Positions 40,744 through 51,116 are shown, counted from the stretch's first letter. The stretch: DNA of 64,000 bases from Psychrobacter celer (GCF_016107555.1 NZ_JABASU010000005.1:1-64000); one strand, 5' to 3'. Program-made: numbers and translations. The notes: a model not told the origin generated them from the sequence alone.

Positions 40744-41787
40744 ATGCAAGTTACCCGTATTATCCCTGATGTGCCAAGCTTTTTGGCCAGTAGTATGAGC
40801 TTTGATACTTGGTCCGTTTTATTTATGGTGGTGCAAGCACTGGTCATATTTTTGGTGGTCGTTATCGTGGCGGCGTTGATGATTGTCTATGAGCGCCGCA
40901 TGCTGGCATTATGGCAAGATCGTTATGGCCCCAACCGTGTCGGGCCGTTTGGCTCCTTGCAGCTGGTCGCTGATATGCTCAAAATCTTCTTTAAAGAAGA
41001 CTGGACACCAAACTTCACCGATAAGTTTATGTTTACCTTGGCACCTGCGGTCGCCATGTTTACCGCATTGGCCTCATTTGCCATTATCCCTATCTCGCCG
41101 ACCCTTGGGGTAGCGGATTGGGATATCGGTATTTTGTTCTTTTTTGCCATGGCAGGTATCGCCGTCTATGCGGTGATGTTTGGCGGCTGGGCGTCTGCCA
41201 ACAAGTTCTCGCTATTGGGCGGCCTACGCTCGGCGGCACAAACCATCAGTTATGAAGTGTTCTTAGGCTTATCATTGATGGGCGTGGTGGCCTTGACCGG
41301 CTCGTTTAATTTGCGCGAAATCGTTGAGTCACAGATTGACGGCTGGTATATCATTCCGCAGTTTTTTGGCTTTTTGACCTTTGTGGTCGCTGGTGTGGCG
41401 GTGACCCACAGGCATCCGTTTGATCAGCCAGAGGCCGAGCAAGAGCTGGCTGAAGGGTATCATGTCGAATACTCCGGTATGAAGTTCGGTATGTTCTTCA
41501 TTGGGGAATATGTCAACGTCGTCCTGATTTCAGCCTTGATGACCTGCTTGTTTTTTGGCGGTTGGCTGGCGCCGTTTAATTTAGATATTCCATTTATTCC
41601 ACCAGCTTTTTGGTTCATGATTAAGACGCTGTTTTTTATGACCCTATTTGTTTTGGCTCGAGGCTCACTCATGCGTCCGCGCTATGATCAGGTGATGAAC
41701 TTTGGCTGGAAAGTCTGCCTGCCAGTGACGCTGATTAACTTAATCGTTACTGCTGCAGTCATTTTGATCTTTTCCCCAACGTTGTAA
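40744..41787 (+). CDS. nuoH: NADH-quinone oxidoreductase subunit H
   Basis: A 347-aa membrane subunit with eight predicted helices that joins the membrane and peripheral arms and forms part of the quinone tunnel. Family motifs [20 protein letters not shown] and the acidic loop [23 protein letters not shown] are present (only parts quoted). An upstream frame opens at 40675 inside nuoG, but the ATG at 40744 has GGAGGTG just before it and fits the family. Confidence 0.97.
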   Translation: MQVTRIIPDVPSFLASSMSFDTWSVLFMVVQALVIFLVVVIVAALMIVYERRMLALWQDRYGPNRVGPFGSLQLVADMLKIFFKEDWTPNFTDKFMFTLAPAVAMFTALASFAIIPISPTLGVADWDIGILFFFAMAGIAVYAVMFGGWASANKFSLLGGLRSAAQTISYEVFLGLSLMGVVALTGSFNLREIVESQIDGWYIIPQFFGFLTFVVAGVAVTHRHPFDQPEAEQELAEGYHVEYSGMKFGMFFIGEYVNVVLISALMTCLFFGGWLAPFNLDIPFIPPAFWFMIKTLFFMTLFVLARGSLMRPRYDQVMNFGWKVCLPVTLINLIVTAAVILIFSPTL

Positions 41788-41842
41788 TCATTACTAGCCA
41801 TCATTGATGAACTAGGGTAAAGCTGATAAGGATAATAATCCC

Positions 41843-42391
41843 ATGTTTACTACCATAAAAAAGACCGTCATTGGTATCTTTACCATTGTCCGCAGCATGT
41901 GGATGGTCAACAGTCATGCGCTTAGGCCACGTGACACCATTCTTTATCCTGAAGAGCCAGTGCCAGTGCCGCCACGCTTTCGCGGGCGTATTGTGCTGAC
42001 GCGTGACCCTGATGGTGACGAGCGCTGTGTGGCGTGTAACCTATGTGCCGTCGCCTGCCCAGTAGGCTGTATCTCACTACAAAAAGCCGAGCGTGACGAT
42101 GGACGCTGGTATCCAGAGTTTTTTCGTATTAACTTTTCGCGCTGTATCTTTTGCGGAATGTGCGAAGAAGCCTGTCCGACGACAGCGATTCAGCTGACGC
42201 CAGATTTTGAGCTGGGTGAGTATAAGCGCCAAAACTTGGTCTATGAAAAAGAGCATTTGCTCATCTCAGGTCCAGGCAAATATCCTGATTATAACTATTA
42301 TCGTGTGACCGGTATGGCGGTAGCGGAAAAACCAAAAGGCGCTGCTCAAAACGAAGCGGCACCGATTGATCTAAGGAGCTTGCTACCATGA
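41843..42391 (+). CDS. nuoI: NADH-quinone oxidoreductase subunit I
   Basis: A 182-aa ferredoxin-like subunit with clusters N6a and N6b. Two [4Fe-4S] motifs are clear: Cys62, 65, 68, 72 ([11 protein letters not shown]) and Cys101, 104, 107, 111 ([11 protein letters not shown]). The stop overlaps the nuoJ start by four bases. Confidence 0.98.
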   Translation: MFTTIKKTVIGIFTIVRSMWMVNSHALRPRDTILYPEEPVPVPPRFRGRIVLTRDPDGDERCVACNLCAVACPVGCISLQKAERDDGRWYPEFFRINFSRCIFCGMCEEACPTTAIQLTPDFELGEYKRQNLVYEKEHLLISGPGKYPDYNYYRVTGMAVAEKPKGAAQNEAAPIDLRSLLP

Positions 42392-43095
42392 TGACTATTT
42401 TAAACAGCCCTGAGCTGGCAGGGTTTTATGCGCTGGCTGCTGTGGCGATATTTGCCAGCCTGCGCGTGGTGACGCAGGCCAATCCAGTACATGCCATCTT
42501 GTCGATGATTGTGTCTTTGCTCGCCATCTCAGGTATTTTCTTTGTCTTAGGTGCGCCGTTTGCAGGGGCGTTAGAGATCGTCGTCTATGCTGGCGCTATC
42601 ATGGTGCTGTTCGTCTTTGTCATTATGATGCTCAACTTGGGCATGAGTAATGATGAGCGCGAAGAGCGCTGGCTCGATGCTGGCACGTGGGCGCTGCCGA
42701 CCGGCCTGACGGTTATCATCGGCGTTGTACTGTATGCGATGATAGGTATGGGGCATGATGACGCGGCGATGATTGGTGGTACCACCATCTCTGCCAAAGC
42801 AGTCGGTACGGTGCTCTTTACCAAATACGTCATGCTCATCGAGGTGGCGGCGCTACTGCTGCTAGCCGCTTTGGTTGCCGCCTACCACTTGGGCAAAGAG
42901 ACGAAAGATGATGAAGTCATCGGCAATGGTAGCCGAGACGTGCAGCCAGCTGTCGGCAGTATCAAATCATATGATAACGACGATAGCCATGCAGCACAGA
43001 TGGCGGAGCCTTATGAATACAAAGATGTTGACCCGCATGACTATGTCGGTAAGCAAGTAGGTGTACAACGAGTCACGCGCAAGGAGTCAGACTGA
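42388..43095 (+). CDS. nuoJ: NADH-quinone oxidoreductase subunit J
   Basis: A 235-aa membrane subunit with five helices; the third contains the glycine-rich pi-bulge segment [20 protein letters not shown] typical of NuoJ. A hydrophilic tail of about 55 residues follows the last helix, a little longer than usual. It overlaps nuoI by four bases and nuoK by one base (TGATG). An ATG one codon later is equally possible. Confidence 0.96.
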   Translation: MMTILNSPELAGFYALAAVAIFASLRVVTQANPVHAILSMIVSLLAISGIFFVLGAPFAGALEIVVYAGAIMVLFVFVIMMLNLGMSNDEREERWLDAGTWALPTGLTVIIGVVLYAMIGMGHDDAAMIGGTTISAKAVGTVLFTKYVMLIEVAALLLLAALVAAYHLGKETKDDEVIGNGSRDVQPAVGSIKSYDNDDSHAAQMAEPYEYKDVDPHDYVGKQVGVQRVTRKESD

Positions 43096-43502
43096 TGGTA
43101 CTAGCAGCGAGCGTGGCACAAGATGTGTCAAACGTGCCGTTTGCCCACGAGGTAGCAGGCTTAGTACAGCCAGCTGCTGAGGCGCAAAATGTACTGGGTA
43201 TGATACCCATGAGTCATGGACTGATTTTGGCAGGTATTTTATTTGCCATCGGTCTGTGCGGCGTCATGGTACGACGTAACTTTTTATTTATGCTAATGAG
43301 TCTTGAGATTATGATGAACGCGACAGCATTGGCATTTGTAGTAGCAGGCAGTCGCTGGGTCGATCCAGATGGGCAGATTATGTTTATCTTCATTTTGACT
43401 TTGGCCGCGGCTGAAGCTTCAATCGGTCTGGCAATATTATTACGGTTTTATCATAAGCGTGGGCATCTCGATGTCGATAGCGCCAATGAGATGAAAGGAT
43501 GA
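43095..43502 (+). CDS. nuoK: NADH-quinone oxidoreductase subunit K
   Basis: A membrane subunit with three helices and the proton-channel glutamates in MSLEIMMNA and [11 protein letters not shown]. At 135 aa it is about 35 residues longer than usual (100-102) because of an N-terminal extension before [11 protein letters not shown]. The upstream start is supported by AAGGAG eight bases before it and by the TGATG overlap with nuoJ; the internal ATG at 43200 has no good ribosome binding site. Confidence 0.95.
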   Translation: MVLAASVAQDVSNVPFAHEVAGLVQPAAEAQNVLGMIPMSHGLILAGILFAIGLCGVMVRRNFLFMLMSLEIMMNATALAFVVAGSRWVDPDGQIMFIFILTLAAAEASIGLAILLRFYHKRGHLDVDSANEMKG

Positions 43503-43506
43503 TGTC

Positions 43507-45381
43507 ATGAGTTTATTACCATTAACCTTTATATTCCCGCTCATTGGCTTTTTAATCTTAGCCTTTATGCGCGATAAACTCACCGAGCAGGTGGCGAGGA
43601 TAGTCGGTGTCGGTAGTATGCTGCTATCTGCGCTTTGTACGCTCGTTGTCAGCTATACTTTTTTGACCAGTTACCCTGCAGGTACGGTCGTCGAGATGCC
43701 GCTGTGGACGTGGTTTCAGGTCGGGGATTTTGCTCCGAGCTTTGGGCTGAGTTTTGATGGCTTGGCATTGACCATGACAGGCATCATCACGGGCATCGGT
43801 TTTTTGATTCATATGTTTGCCGCTTGGTACATGAAAGGCGATACCGGCTTTGCCCGTTTCTTTAGCTATATGAACTTATTTGTCGCCAGTATGTTGTTAC
43901 TGGTGTTAGCAGATAACTTGTTTTTGCTGTATCTGGGCTGGGAAGGCGTGGGTATTTGTTCGTACTTGCTGATTGGTTATTATTACCACGACAGAGCCAA
44001 TGGCCGCGCGGCGATGAAAGCCTTTACGGTCACGCGTGTCGGTGATGTGTTTTTAGCCTTTGGTTTGTTTTTATTGTTTCGCGAGTTCGGCACGCTGCAT
44101 ATTCAAGAGATTATCACCCGCGCGCCCGAAGTCTTTGACCTAAACAACCCCATAATGATGCTCACCACTATGATGCTGGTGGGCGGCGCGATGGGTAAAT
44201 CAGCCCAGTTGCCACTACACACATGGCTTGCTGATGCGATGGCAGGTCCAACACCAGTATCGGCATTGATTCACGCCGCGACGATGGTCACCGCAGGGGT
44301 GTATTTAATCGCCCGCCTGCATCCATTGTTTGAGCTAACGCCAGGTATTTTATTGTACTGGGTCGGAGGTGTCGGGGCGTTAACGCTTGTGGTTGCTGGA
44401 TTTTGTGCGCTGGCGCAAACCGATATCAAACGTATCCTTGCTTACTCGACCATGAGTCAGATTGGCTATATGTTTTTGGCCTTAGGCGTGGGCGCGTGGC
44501 AAGGGGCTATCTTTCATTTGATGACCCATGCTTTTTTTAAGGCGCTGTTGTTCTTGGCATCAGGTGCGGTCATTCTAGCGGTACATCATGAGCAAGACAT
44601 CTTTAAGATGGGCGGCTTACGCAAAAAGATACCTTTGGTATTTTGGTGTTATATCGTCGGTGGCGGAGCACTCGCTGCGATACCTTGGGTCACCGTTGGT
44701 TTTTATTCTAAAGAAGCGATTCTTTGGGAAACTTATGCCACCGGTCACTTAGTACTATTTTACATGGGTGTGTTTGGTGCATTCTTAACGGCAATTTATA
44801 CCTTCCGTATGATCTGGATTGTCTTTTTTGGTGAAGAAAAGACCCATGCGCATAAGCTGTCAGGGGTGTCATATTGGTTACCACTTACCGTGCTTTTGGT
44901 ACTATCGACCGCTGTCGGTGCGTGGATTACGCCGCCATTGCAAGGTGTATTGCCCCAGAGCGTTGGGCATCTATTAGAAGTGGCTGGTCAAGCAGAGGCC
45001 AAGCATACTGCAGAGTATATCGCCATGGGTGCGATGCTGGCAGGTTTGGTATTGGCCGCGCTGTTATATGTGATCAATAAAGGTCGCCTGCTTACCAGCT
45101 TTAAGCGCTCGCGTGTCGGCGGCGCGCTGTATCACTGGTGCTATCACGGCCTAGGTTTCGATGCGCTATACGATTTACTTTTTGTAAAACCCTTTTTGTT
45201 CATCGGCCGCTTATTAAAAGCTGACCCTATCGATAAAACGTGGTATGTCTTACCTAAGCTGGCATCAGCAGGTAATAAGGTATTGTCTGCGACGCAAACA
45301 GGGTCACTTCGAGGTTACGCTGCAAGCTTTGGCTTAGGCGTTGCTGTATTGCTCGTGCTGGTAATGATAACGGTGGTATAA
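43507..45381 (+). CDS. nuoL: NADH-quinone oxidoreductase subunit L
   Basis: A 624-aa antiporter-like subunit, the distal proton pump of the membrane arm, with a C-terminal lateral helix that braces NuoM and NuoN. LGWEGVGICSYLLIG and the helix-breaking segment with Lys in MGKSAQLPLHTWLADAMAGP are typical. AAAGG eight bases before the ATG; it starts four bases after nuoK ends. Confidence 0.98.
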   Translation: MSLLPLTFIFPLIGFLILAFMRDKLTEQVARIVGVGSMLLSALCTLVVSYTFLTSYPAGTVVEMPLWTWFQVGDFAPSFGLSFDGLALTMTGIITGIGFLIHMFAAWYMKGDTGFARFFSYMNLFVASMLLLVLADNLFLLYLGWEGVGICSYLLIGYYYHDRANGRAAMKAFTVTRVGDVFLAFGLFLLFREFGTLHIQEIITRAPEVFDLNNPIMMLTTMMLVGGAMGKSAQLPLHTWLADAMAGPTPVSALIHAATMVTAGVYLIARLHPLFELTPGILLYWVGGVGALTLVVAGFCALAQTDIKRILAYSTMSQIGYMFLALGVGAWQGAIFHLMTHAFFKALLFLASGAVILAVHHEQDIFKMGGLRKKIPLVFWCYIVGGGALAAIPWVTVGFYSKEAILWETYATGHLVLFYMGVFGAFLTAIYTFRMIWIVFFGEEKTHAHKLSGVSYWLPLTVLLVLSTAVGAWITPPLQGVLPQSVGHLLEVAGQAEAKHTAEYIAMGAMLAGLVLAALLYVINKGRLLTSFKRSRVGGALYHWCYHGLGFDALYDLLFVKPFLFIGRLLKADPIDKTWYVLPKLASAGNKVLSATQTGSLRGYAASFGLGVAVLLVLVMITVV

Positions 45382-45382
45382 G

Positions 45383-47008
45383 ATGATTGAGTTACAACAA
45401 ACGTGGATGCTACCAGCATTGATTGCAATTCCTTTTATTGCAGGGTTGCTATGCTGGCTGGTAGAGCGGATTAATAAACGTCTGCCGCGCTGGATCGCCT
45501 TAATCGGGATGATCATAACCTTTGCTTTGTCACTCGTGCTATGGCAGTACGGCGACTATAGCGGTATGAGTAAGCAGGTGATCGCGCCAGATGCAAACGT
45601 GCCATGGGTCGCTGAGTTTAGTGTGCCGTGGATACCAAGCTTTGGTATCAGCTTTCATTTGGCGCTAGATGGTTTGTCGCTGCTGATGGTGGGTCTAACA
45701 GGGCTGCTCGGTATTGCCGCTGTCGCTTGTTCGTGGAACGAGATTCAGCGCCGTGTGGGTTTTTTCCATCTCAACTTACTATGGAGCTTGGGCGGTGTCA
45801 TCGGTGTGTTCTTAGCCATTGATCTGTTTTTGTTCTTCTTCTTTTGGGAGATGATGCTGGTACCTATCTACTTCTTGATCGCGCTATGGGGTCATGATGT
45901 GGTGGGCAAAACCAAAGAGTACGCAGCGACCAAGTTCTTTATTTATACCCAAGCGTCTGGGCTAATCATGCTCATCGGTATCTTGGTGTTGGTCATTATC
46001 AGCTATGCGCAAACTGGGGTGGTCAGCTTTAATTATAATGACTTGCTCGGTACCTCGCTTGGCGGCTGGGAATATCCCATTATGCTGTGCTTCTTTATCG
46101 GTTTTGCGGTGAAGTTGCCGATTGTACCTTTTCATGGCTGGTTGCCAGATGCGCACGCTCAAGCACCAACAGCAGGTTCGGTGGATTTGGCTGGGGTTCT
46201 AATTAAGACTGCCGCCTATGGTTTGATTCGTTTTGTCTTGCCATTATTTCCAGCCGCGTCGCAAGAGTTTGCACCGATTGCCATTACCTTGGGGACGATT
46301 GGTATCTTTTATGGGGCGTGGCTCGCCTTTATGCAGACCGACATGAAGCGTCTATTGGCATATACCAGTGTCTCGCACATGGGCTTTGTGGTATTGGCCA
46401 TCTATGCTGGTACGCTCATCAGCTTACAAGGCCTGATGATTCAGATGCTGGCGCACGGGCTTAGCTCGGCGGCACTCTTTATCATGGCAGGACAGCTGTA
46501 TGAGCGCTTACATACGCGCGATCTGACTTTGATGGGCGGTATGTGGGGTCAGTTCCGCTACTATGCACCGATACTGATGTTCTTTTGCGCCGCTTTATTG
46601 GGTATCCCGGGTACGGGTAACTTCATTGGCGAATTTATGATCTTATTTGGCTCATTTGCTCAGTATCCTGTGTTTGTGGTTTTTGCTACGTTCAGCTTGG
46701 TACTTGCAGGCCTATACTCGCTCATTTTGATTCACCGCGCCTTGTTTGGTAAAAACAATATCGAAGCGCTGGCGATGCACGAAACCAAATCGCATGGTCT
46801 GCCGACGCGTAGACTAAAAGATTTGGGCAAACGTGAGCTTTCGTTGCTGCTTATGTTAGCAGCAGGCTTGGTTTGGCTAGGATTGTATCCGCAGCCATTC
46901 CTCGATACGTCAAGTCACGCCATGCAGTGGATCAATAATGCATATATATACAGTCAAGTCACACAGGTAGATGCCATGCAACTGCTTGATGCAATGGAGG
47001 CACGTTAA
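45383..47008 (+). CDS. nuoM: NADH-quinone oxidoreductase subunit M
   Basis: A 541-aa antiporter-like proton-pumping subunit with about 14 helices. The glutamate in FFFFWEMMLVPIYFLI and the lysine in AVKLPIVPFHGWLPDAHAQA are the key channel residues. It starts one base after the nuoL stop codon, so translation is probably coupled. Confidence 0.98.
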   Translation: MIELQQTWMLPALIAIPFIAGLLCWLVERINKRLPRWIALIGMIITFALSLVLWQYGDYSGMSKQVIAPDANVPWVAEFSVPWIPSFGISFHLALDGLSLLMVGLTGLLGIAAVACSWNEIQRRVGFFHLNLLWSLGGVIGVFLAIDLFLFFFFWEMMLVPIYFLIALWGHDVVGKTKEYAATKFFIYTQASGLIMLIGILVLVIISYAQTGVVSFNYNDLLGTSLGGWEYPIMLCFFIGFAVKLPIVPFHGWLPDAHAQAPTAGSVDLAGVLIKTAAYGLIRFVLPLFPAASQEFAPIAITLGTIGIFYGAWLAFMQTDMKRLLAYTSVSHMGFVVLAIYAGTLISLQGLMIQMLAHGLSSAALFIMAGQLYERLHTRDLTLMGGMWGQFRYYAPILMFFCAALLGIPGTGNFIGEFMILFGSFAQYPVFVVFATFSLVLAGLYSLILIHRALFGKNNIEALAMHETKSHGLPTRRLKDLGKRELSLLLMLAAGLVWLGLYPQPFLDTSSHAMQWINNAYIYSQVTQVDAMQLLDAMEAR

Positions 47009-47011
47009 GTC

Positions 47012-48490
47012 ATGAATGATATTACGATGAATGATTTGATGGGATTGCTACCTTACGCACCGATCATCGCCGTAGTGATTACGGTGTTGGTGGTGATGAT
47101 TGCCATCGCGGTAAAACGCTCACATGTGGTGACAGGTACTGTTACGGTGGTGGGCTTAAACGTTGGGCTATTTACCTTGCTGGCGCAGATGGCTGGTATC
47201 GTCAGTAGCGGCGCGGCTGCGCCTAGCGCTGAGCAGTTATTTATCATTGATAATTTTGCTCAGTTTAATATGGTGGTGATTTTTATCTGTGCATTGGCGT
47301 GCTGTACGCTGTCTTATGCTTATCTTGCTAACCTAAAAGACAATAAAGACGAGCTGTATCTGCTGATGTTGCTATCGACAATCGGCGCGCTGCTGATGGT
47401 CAGTGCTCAGCATTTGGCGGCGTTCTTTATGAGTCTTGAGATGCTATCGATACCGCTATATGGCTTATTGGCCTATACTTATATGCGTAATCGTTCGCTT
47501 GAGTCGGGGCTGAAGTATCTGGTGTTATCAGCGACCGCATCGGCCACACTACTGATGGGCATGGCCTTTATCTACGCTGAGGTGGGCGCGCTGGCGTTCA
47601 AACCGATCAGCTTGGTATTGGGTAATGTATTTGAGTCGCCACTCTTGATACTTGGGGCGGCGATGATGCTGTTCGGTATTGCCTTTAAACTCTCAGCAGC
47701 TCCTTTTCATATGTGGACCCCCGATGTCTATGAGGGTGCACCAGCTCCTATCGCTACGTTTTTGGCGTCTGTCTCAAAAGTGGCGATGATGGCTTTGGCC
47801 GTGCGTTTCTTAATCGATACTGCGTTATTGGCGCTGCCGTCTGTACAGATACTGCTGATGGTGATGGCGACCTTATCGATATTGGTAGGTAACTTACTAG
47901 CCGTACGTCAGACCAGTCTCAAGCGCTTATTGGGTTATTCATCCATTGCGCATATGGGTTATGTGCTGATCGTTATTGTTAGTATCGGTACCGCAGCCGA
48001 TAGCATCTCTAGCATGTATATGGCGGTCTATGCCTTTACCTCTATCGGTGCCTTTGGGGTAGTGACCTTGATGTCGAGTCCTTATCGCTTGGCAGGTGAG
48101 GCTGATGAGCTGACTCACTATCAAGGGCTGTTTTGGCGTCGTCCCGTGCTGACGGCGGTCATGACCATTATGATGCTGTCACTGGCTGGTATTCCGCTTA
48201 CCGCAGGCTTTATCACCAAGCTGTTTGCGATATTGGCGGCGGTACAAGGGACCAACTGGTTCTTGGCTGCGATGATTATCCTAGGCAGTGCCATCGGTCT
48301 GTTTTATTACTTGCGCGTGTTGCTTACTTTATTTAAGCGTCCTAAGCAATTCATCGAGTTTGATGTGGCAGGACAGTGGGGTATTCGCACGGGTGGTATC
48401 ATGGTCATCGCCGTCACAGCGATTATTTTGTTCTTTGGTATCTTGCCAAACAGTATGATTGAGTGGGCGAGCATGGCACGTATCTGGTAA
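47012..48490 (+). CDS. nuoN: NADH-quinone oxidoreductase subunit N
   Basis: A 492-aa antiporter-like subunit, the third proton pump, and the last gene of the operon. FFMSLEMLSIPLYGLLAY and FKLSAAPFHMWTPDVYEGAP carry the conserved Glu and Lys. GGAGG lies 11 bases before the ATG, inside the end of nuoM. A terminator follows at 48588. Confidence 0.98.
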   Translation: MNDITMNDLMGLLPYAPIIAVVITVLVVMIAIAVKRSHVVTGTVTVVGLNVGLFTLLAQMAGIVSSGAAAPSAEQLFIIDNFAQFNMVVIFICALACCTLSYAYLANLKDNKDELYLLMLLSTIGALLMVSAQHLAAFFMSLEMLSIPLYGLLAYTYMRNRSLESGLKYLVLSATASATLLMGMAFIYAEVGALAFKPISLVLGNVFESPLLILGAAMMLFGIAFKLSAAPFHMWTPDVYEGAPAPIATFLASVSKVAMMALAVRFLIDTALLALPSVQILLMVMATLSILVGNLLAVRQTSLKRLLGYSSIAHMGYVLIVIVSIGTAADSISSMYMAVYAFTSIGAFGVVTLMSSPYRLAGEADELTHYQGLFWRRPVLTAVMTIMMLSLAGIPLTAGFITKLFAILAAVQGTNWFLAAMIILGSAIGLFYYLRVLLTLFKRPKQFIEFDVAGQWGIRTGGIMVIAVTAIILFFGILPNSMIEWASMARIW

Positions 48491-48587
48491 TGTACTGATA
48501 GTAATATGCTGATAGATAGGTAGCAAATAAACCGCTACAGTGCGGCAATCTATCGTGCCGCACATCCGCTGTGATGGTAAACCACCC

Positions 48588-48626
48588 AAGATGCGCCAGC
48601 TTTATGATAAGCTTGGCGCATCTTTT
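48588..48626 (+). terminator. Terminator of the nuo operon
   Basis: A long stem (AAGATGCGCCAGCTT with AAGCTTGGCGCATCTT, with one bulged position) is followed by TTTT. It lies about 100 bases after nuoN. Confidence 0.82.
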
Positions 48627-48689
48627 GGTTTGACCCCTTTAAAAACAAATAAACACAACCATCAATAGAAGTATTAAAAGAAAACGACG

Positions 48690-48955
48690 AGGGCGTGTTG
48701 AATATTCACAAATAGGCACTGCTGATCGCTAAAATTGTTCCAGACAAGGCGCAAAGCGACGATAATGCAGATGCCTTAGCTAGATTTGCAACGCAGTATG
48801 GCGCAATTTTAGCATCAGCCGTAGGGACAGGACTCTTTTTTGCCGCTTCATTGGTAAAAATAGACGCTTAGAGCGACTAAGCTTACTATTTTTACCTTCG
48901 AATCGTCTAAAAAATAGTCTCTGTCAGTGCCATGGTTGAATGTTCAACACGCCCT
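48690..48955. mobile_element. MITE-like element, 266 bp
   Basis: The left end AGGGCGTGTTGAATATTCA (48690-48708) and right end TGAATGTTCAACACGCCCT (48937-48955) are inverted repeats matching at 18 of 19 positions. There is no open frame inside, so it cannot encode its own transposase. It holds a strong internal hairpin at 48853-48896. The right half recurs at 12815-12960 and the far right end at 53835-53877. The right side is followed by TAA as in other copies; a clear target duplication is not seen. Confidence 0.78.
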
Positions 48956-48981
48956 AATAAAAACGAGAGTGATTAACGATT

Positions 48982-49797
48982 ATGAGTGACAATATTCAGA
49001 CAGTAACGGTGCTCAGTAAAACCACGTGGACACCCAATTTATTTAGCTTTACGGTCAGCCGTCCTGACAGTTTTAAATTTACTGCAGGGCAGTTTGTGCG
49101 TTTGGGGGTCAACCCCAGTCGGCTGAAGTATTATCAGCAGCAGGACGAGGAATTAGCAGCATTGGACGAAGACATATTTCGTGCCTACTCAATTGTCTCC
49201 TCACCATTTGATGAGGTGTTAGAGTTTTTCTCTATTGTCATTCCTGATGGCGCTTTTACCTCGCAGTTGCAGCACTTAGAAGTGGGTGATGAGCTGCTGC
49301 TCAATACCATGCCATTTGGCTTTTTGACGTTGGCTCGCTACCAAAAACCTCTACCCAAAGACTTATGGTTATTGGCGACAGGTACAGGCTTGGCACCTTT
49401 CTTGTCGATGCTCCAAGACCTAAAGACATGGAACGACTACGAGCATATTGTACTGGCCTACAGTGCGCGCTCGGTGGAAGAGCTGGCTTATATTGAGCTG
49501 ATTGAACGCTTGCAAGCAGACTTTGGCTCGTTGGTGGACAACCCTGCCAAGCTGATTTTTATTCCTATTGTCACCCGCGAGCCCGTCGATGGCGCATTGA
49601 CGGAGCGCTTGCCGAAGCTGCTATTGGACGGTACGCTACAAGAGCGTGCAGGTATTGCGCTGGATGTCGACAGCACCCATGTGATGCTCTGCGGCAACCC
49701 TGAGATGGTAGAGGATACCAAAGAAGCCCTAAAGACATTGGGGCTGGTGATGAACCGTCGCGGCGAGGGCAATATCGCGGTAGAAAATTATTGGTAA
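48982..49797 (+). CDS. fpr: Ferredoxin--NADP+ reductase
   Basis: A 271-aa FAD flavoprotein that exchanges electrons between NADPH and ferredoxin or flavodoxin in the cytoplasm. FRAYSIVSSPFDE is the FAD-binding RxYS motif, LLATGTGLAPFLSML the NADP pyrophosphate site, and VMLCGNPEMVEDTKEAL the conserved CGxPxM segment. The C-terminal NYW end is close to the family's aromatic terminus. A short insertion near residues 48-60 (YYQQQDEELAALDED) sits before the FAD motif. It is a single gene between the MITE-like element and a terminator. Confidence 0.93.
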   Translation: MSDNIQTVTVLSKTTWTPNLFSFTVSRPDSFKFTAGQFVRLGVNPSRLKYYQQQDEELAALDEDIFRAYSIVSSPFDEVLEFFSIVIPDGAFTSQLQHLEVGDELLLNTMPFGFLTLARYQKPLPKDLWLLATGTGLAPFLSMLQDLKTWNDYEHIVLAYSARSVEELAYIELIERLQADFGSLVDNPAKLIFIPIVTREPVDGALTERLPKLLLDGTLQERAGIALDVDSTHVMLCGNPEMVEDTKEALKTLGLVMNRRGEGNIAVENYW

Positions 49798-49878
49798 AAG
49801 CTATTGATGTATTGATAAAAGCTGCCGCTACAGGTGTTTGCTTAAATCTGATAAATAAGAGTTGTATTGCCGTTGTAC

Positions 49879-49920
49879 AAAAACGCCGCTACTTGATAGA
49901 CGAAAAGTAGCGGCGTTTTA
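49879..49920. terminator. Bidirectional terminator after fpr
   Basis: A 15-bp perfect stem (AAAACGCCGCTACTT with AAGTAGCGGCGTTTT) with A/T tracts at both ends lies between convergent genes. Confidence 0.9.
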
Positions 49921-49961
49921 ATGGTTTATTACGTACGATTGATAACCCATGTAGTTGGATA

Positions 49962-50753
49962 TCAAACCTGACTGGGCTCGGTGGCATCTGCGACAGGGTT
50001 GATCGGGCCTTGCATCAGTTCAGGCTCATCGGCATCGCTAATGATATCTTCATTGCTACTGGCGGCCAGTAGGTCACGATAGTTGATCTGAGTCTTTAAG
50101 ATCATCTGCTCTTCTTCAAGCTCGCCATAATTGACCTGCACCTTGTGCAGTGTGCTGATGATTTTTTTGTTCTTTTTTAGCCAGCGGTTGATATCGAGGT
50201 AGATAACCTCGTCTTTGGCACGAGCGATGTTGATATACGATAAGATAAAGCCGAGTGGGTCTTTTTTGAGGATACGATGATAAAACCAGATAAACAGCTT
50301 GATGCCTTGGCGCTTGATAAAAGACTCGCAGCGCAGGTTTAGTACATCGGTATAGGTCTGCTGGCCAAAGACAAAACGCTGCACATTGCGATCGAGCTGT
50401 ACATGAATCAAGCTAAAGTTACTGGCGACCTCGATATAGATGCCTGAGATATCAATAGTACAGTATAGGCGAAACCAGTCGTCGTGCATCTCAACGCGCA
50501 GCTCTAAGATGGCCTTTACATTGTCGGTGACAAACTTTTGCAAGGCATCGTTGACGTATTGCTGCGCCACCGGCAGCGATAGCTCGTTTTCAAACTTATC
50601 GGTGGTTTTGTTATAAAGGTTTTTGACAGATTGGGTGAGGCGCTCCCAGCCGTCGCTAAATGACTCATCAAAACGATAGCCAATGTTTTCAAAGTACTCA
50701 TCAAAACTGTCTGAATTGTTTACGTTATCACTCATGTTATCAAAGCCACTCAA
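49962..50753 (-). CDS. Conserved-looking cytoplasmic protein, function unknown
   Basis: A 263-aa protein that I do not recognise. It is acidic at both ends and has a basic, aromatic-rich middle (RCESFIKRQGIKLFIWFYHRILKKDP at about 138-163, quoted in part) that could be an amphipathic or membrane-touching helix, but there is no signal peptide. The frame starts with TTG at 50753, which has AAGGAT seven bases upstream; the ATG at 50735 (MSDNVNN) has only a weak GAGTGG, so the TTG is preferred. The tail from about residue 230 is low complexity. It is a single-gene unit. Confidence 0.7.
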   Translation of the reverse strand: MSGFDNMSDNVNNSDSFDEYFENIGYRFDESFSDGWERLTQSVKNLYNKTTDKFENELSLPVAQQYVNDALQKFVTDNVKAILELRVEMHDDWFRLYCTIDISGIYIEVASNFSLIHVQLDRNVQRFVFGQQTYTDVLNLRCESFIKRQGIKLFIWFYHRILKKDPLGFILSYINIARAKDEVIYLDINRWLKKNKKIISTLHKVQVNYGELEEEQMILKTQINYRDLLAASSNEDIISDADEPELMQGPINPVADATEPSQV

Positions 50754-51116
50754 ACGTATTATCCTTATAGTGCGCTATTAAAGTATGCACTTCTTGTTGT
50801 GTTCCTGCATATTATTGAAAGCAAGCATCCCAATGATAGGGTGTTTGTTTTATAGTATCTCGACTATAGCATTTATAAAGCAGTATATAACAAATATCGT
50901 GGCTTCAAAATGAACACAGGCGTTTTATCGTAAATGATTTGTTTGCAGTGTGGATGGCGCGCCTGTTTGGCGGTTGTGCTAGCGACGCAATTCTATGTCA
51001 TGTTATGATAGCCTCGGCACGGCATGAGTCAACCGCTTAGCGGTGCCTATTCATTGATACATAGATGAGCGGCAGACTTGTGCTGCGACGCTCATACCCT
51101 TAAGCTGAGAGCAACT

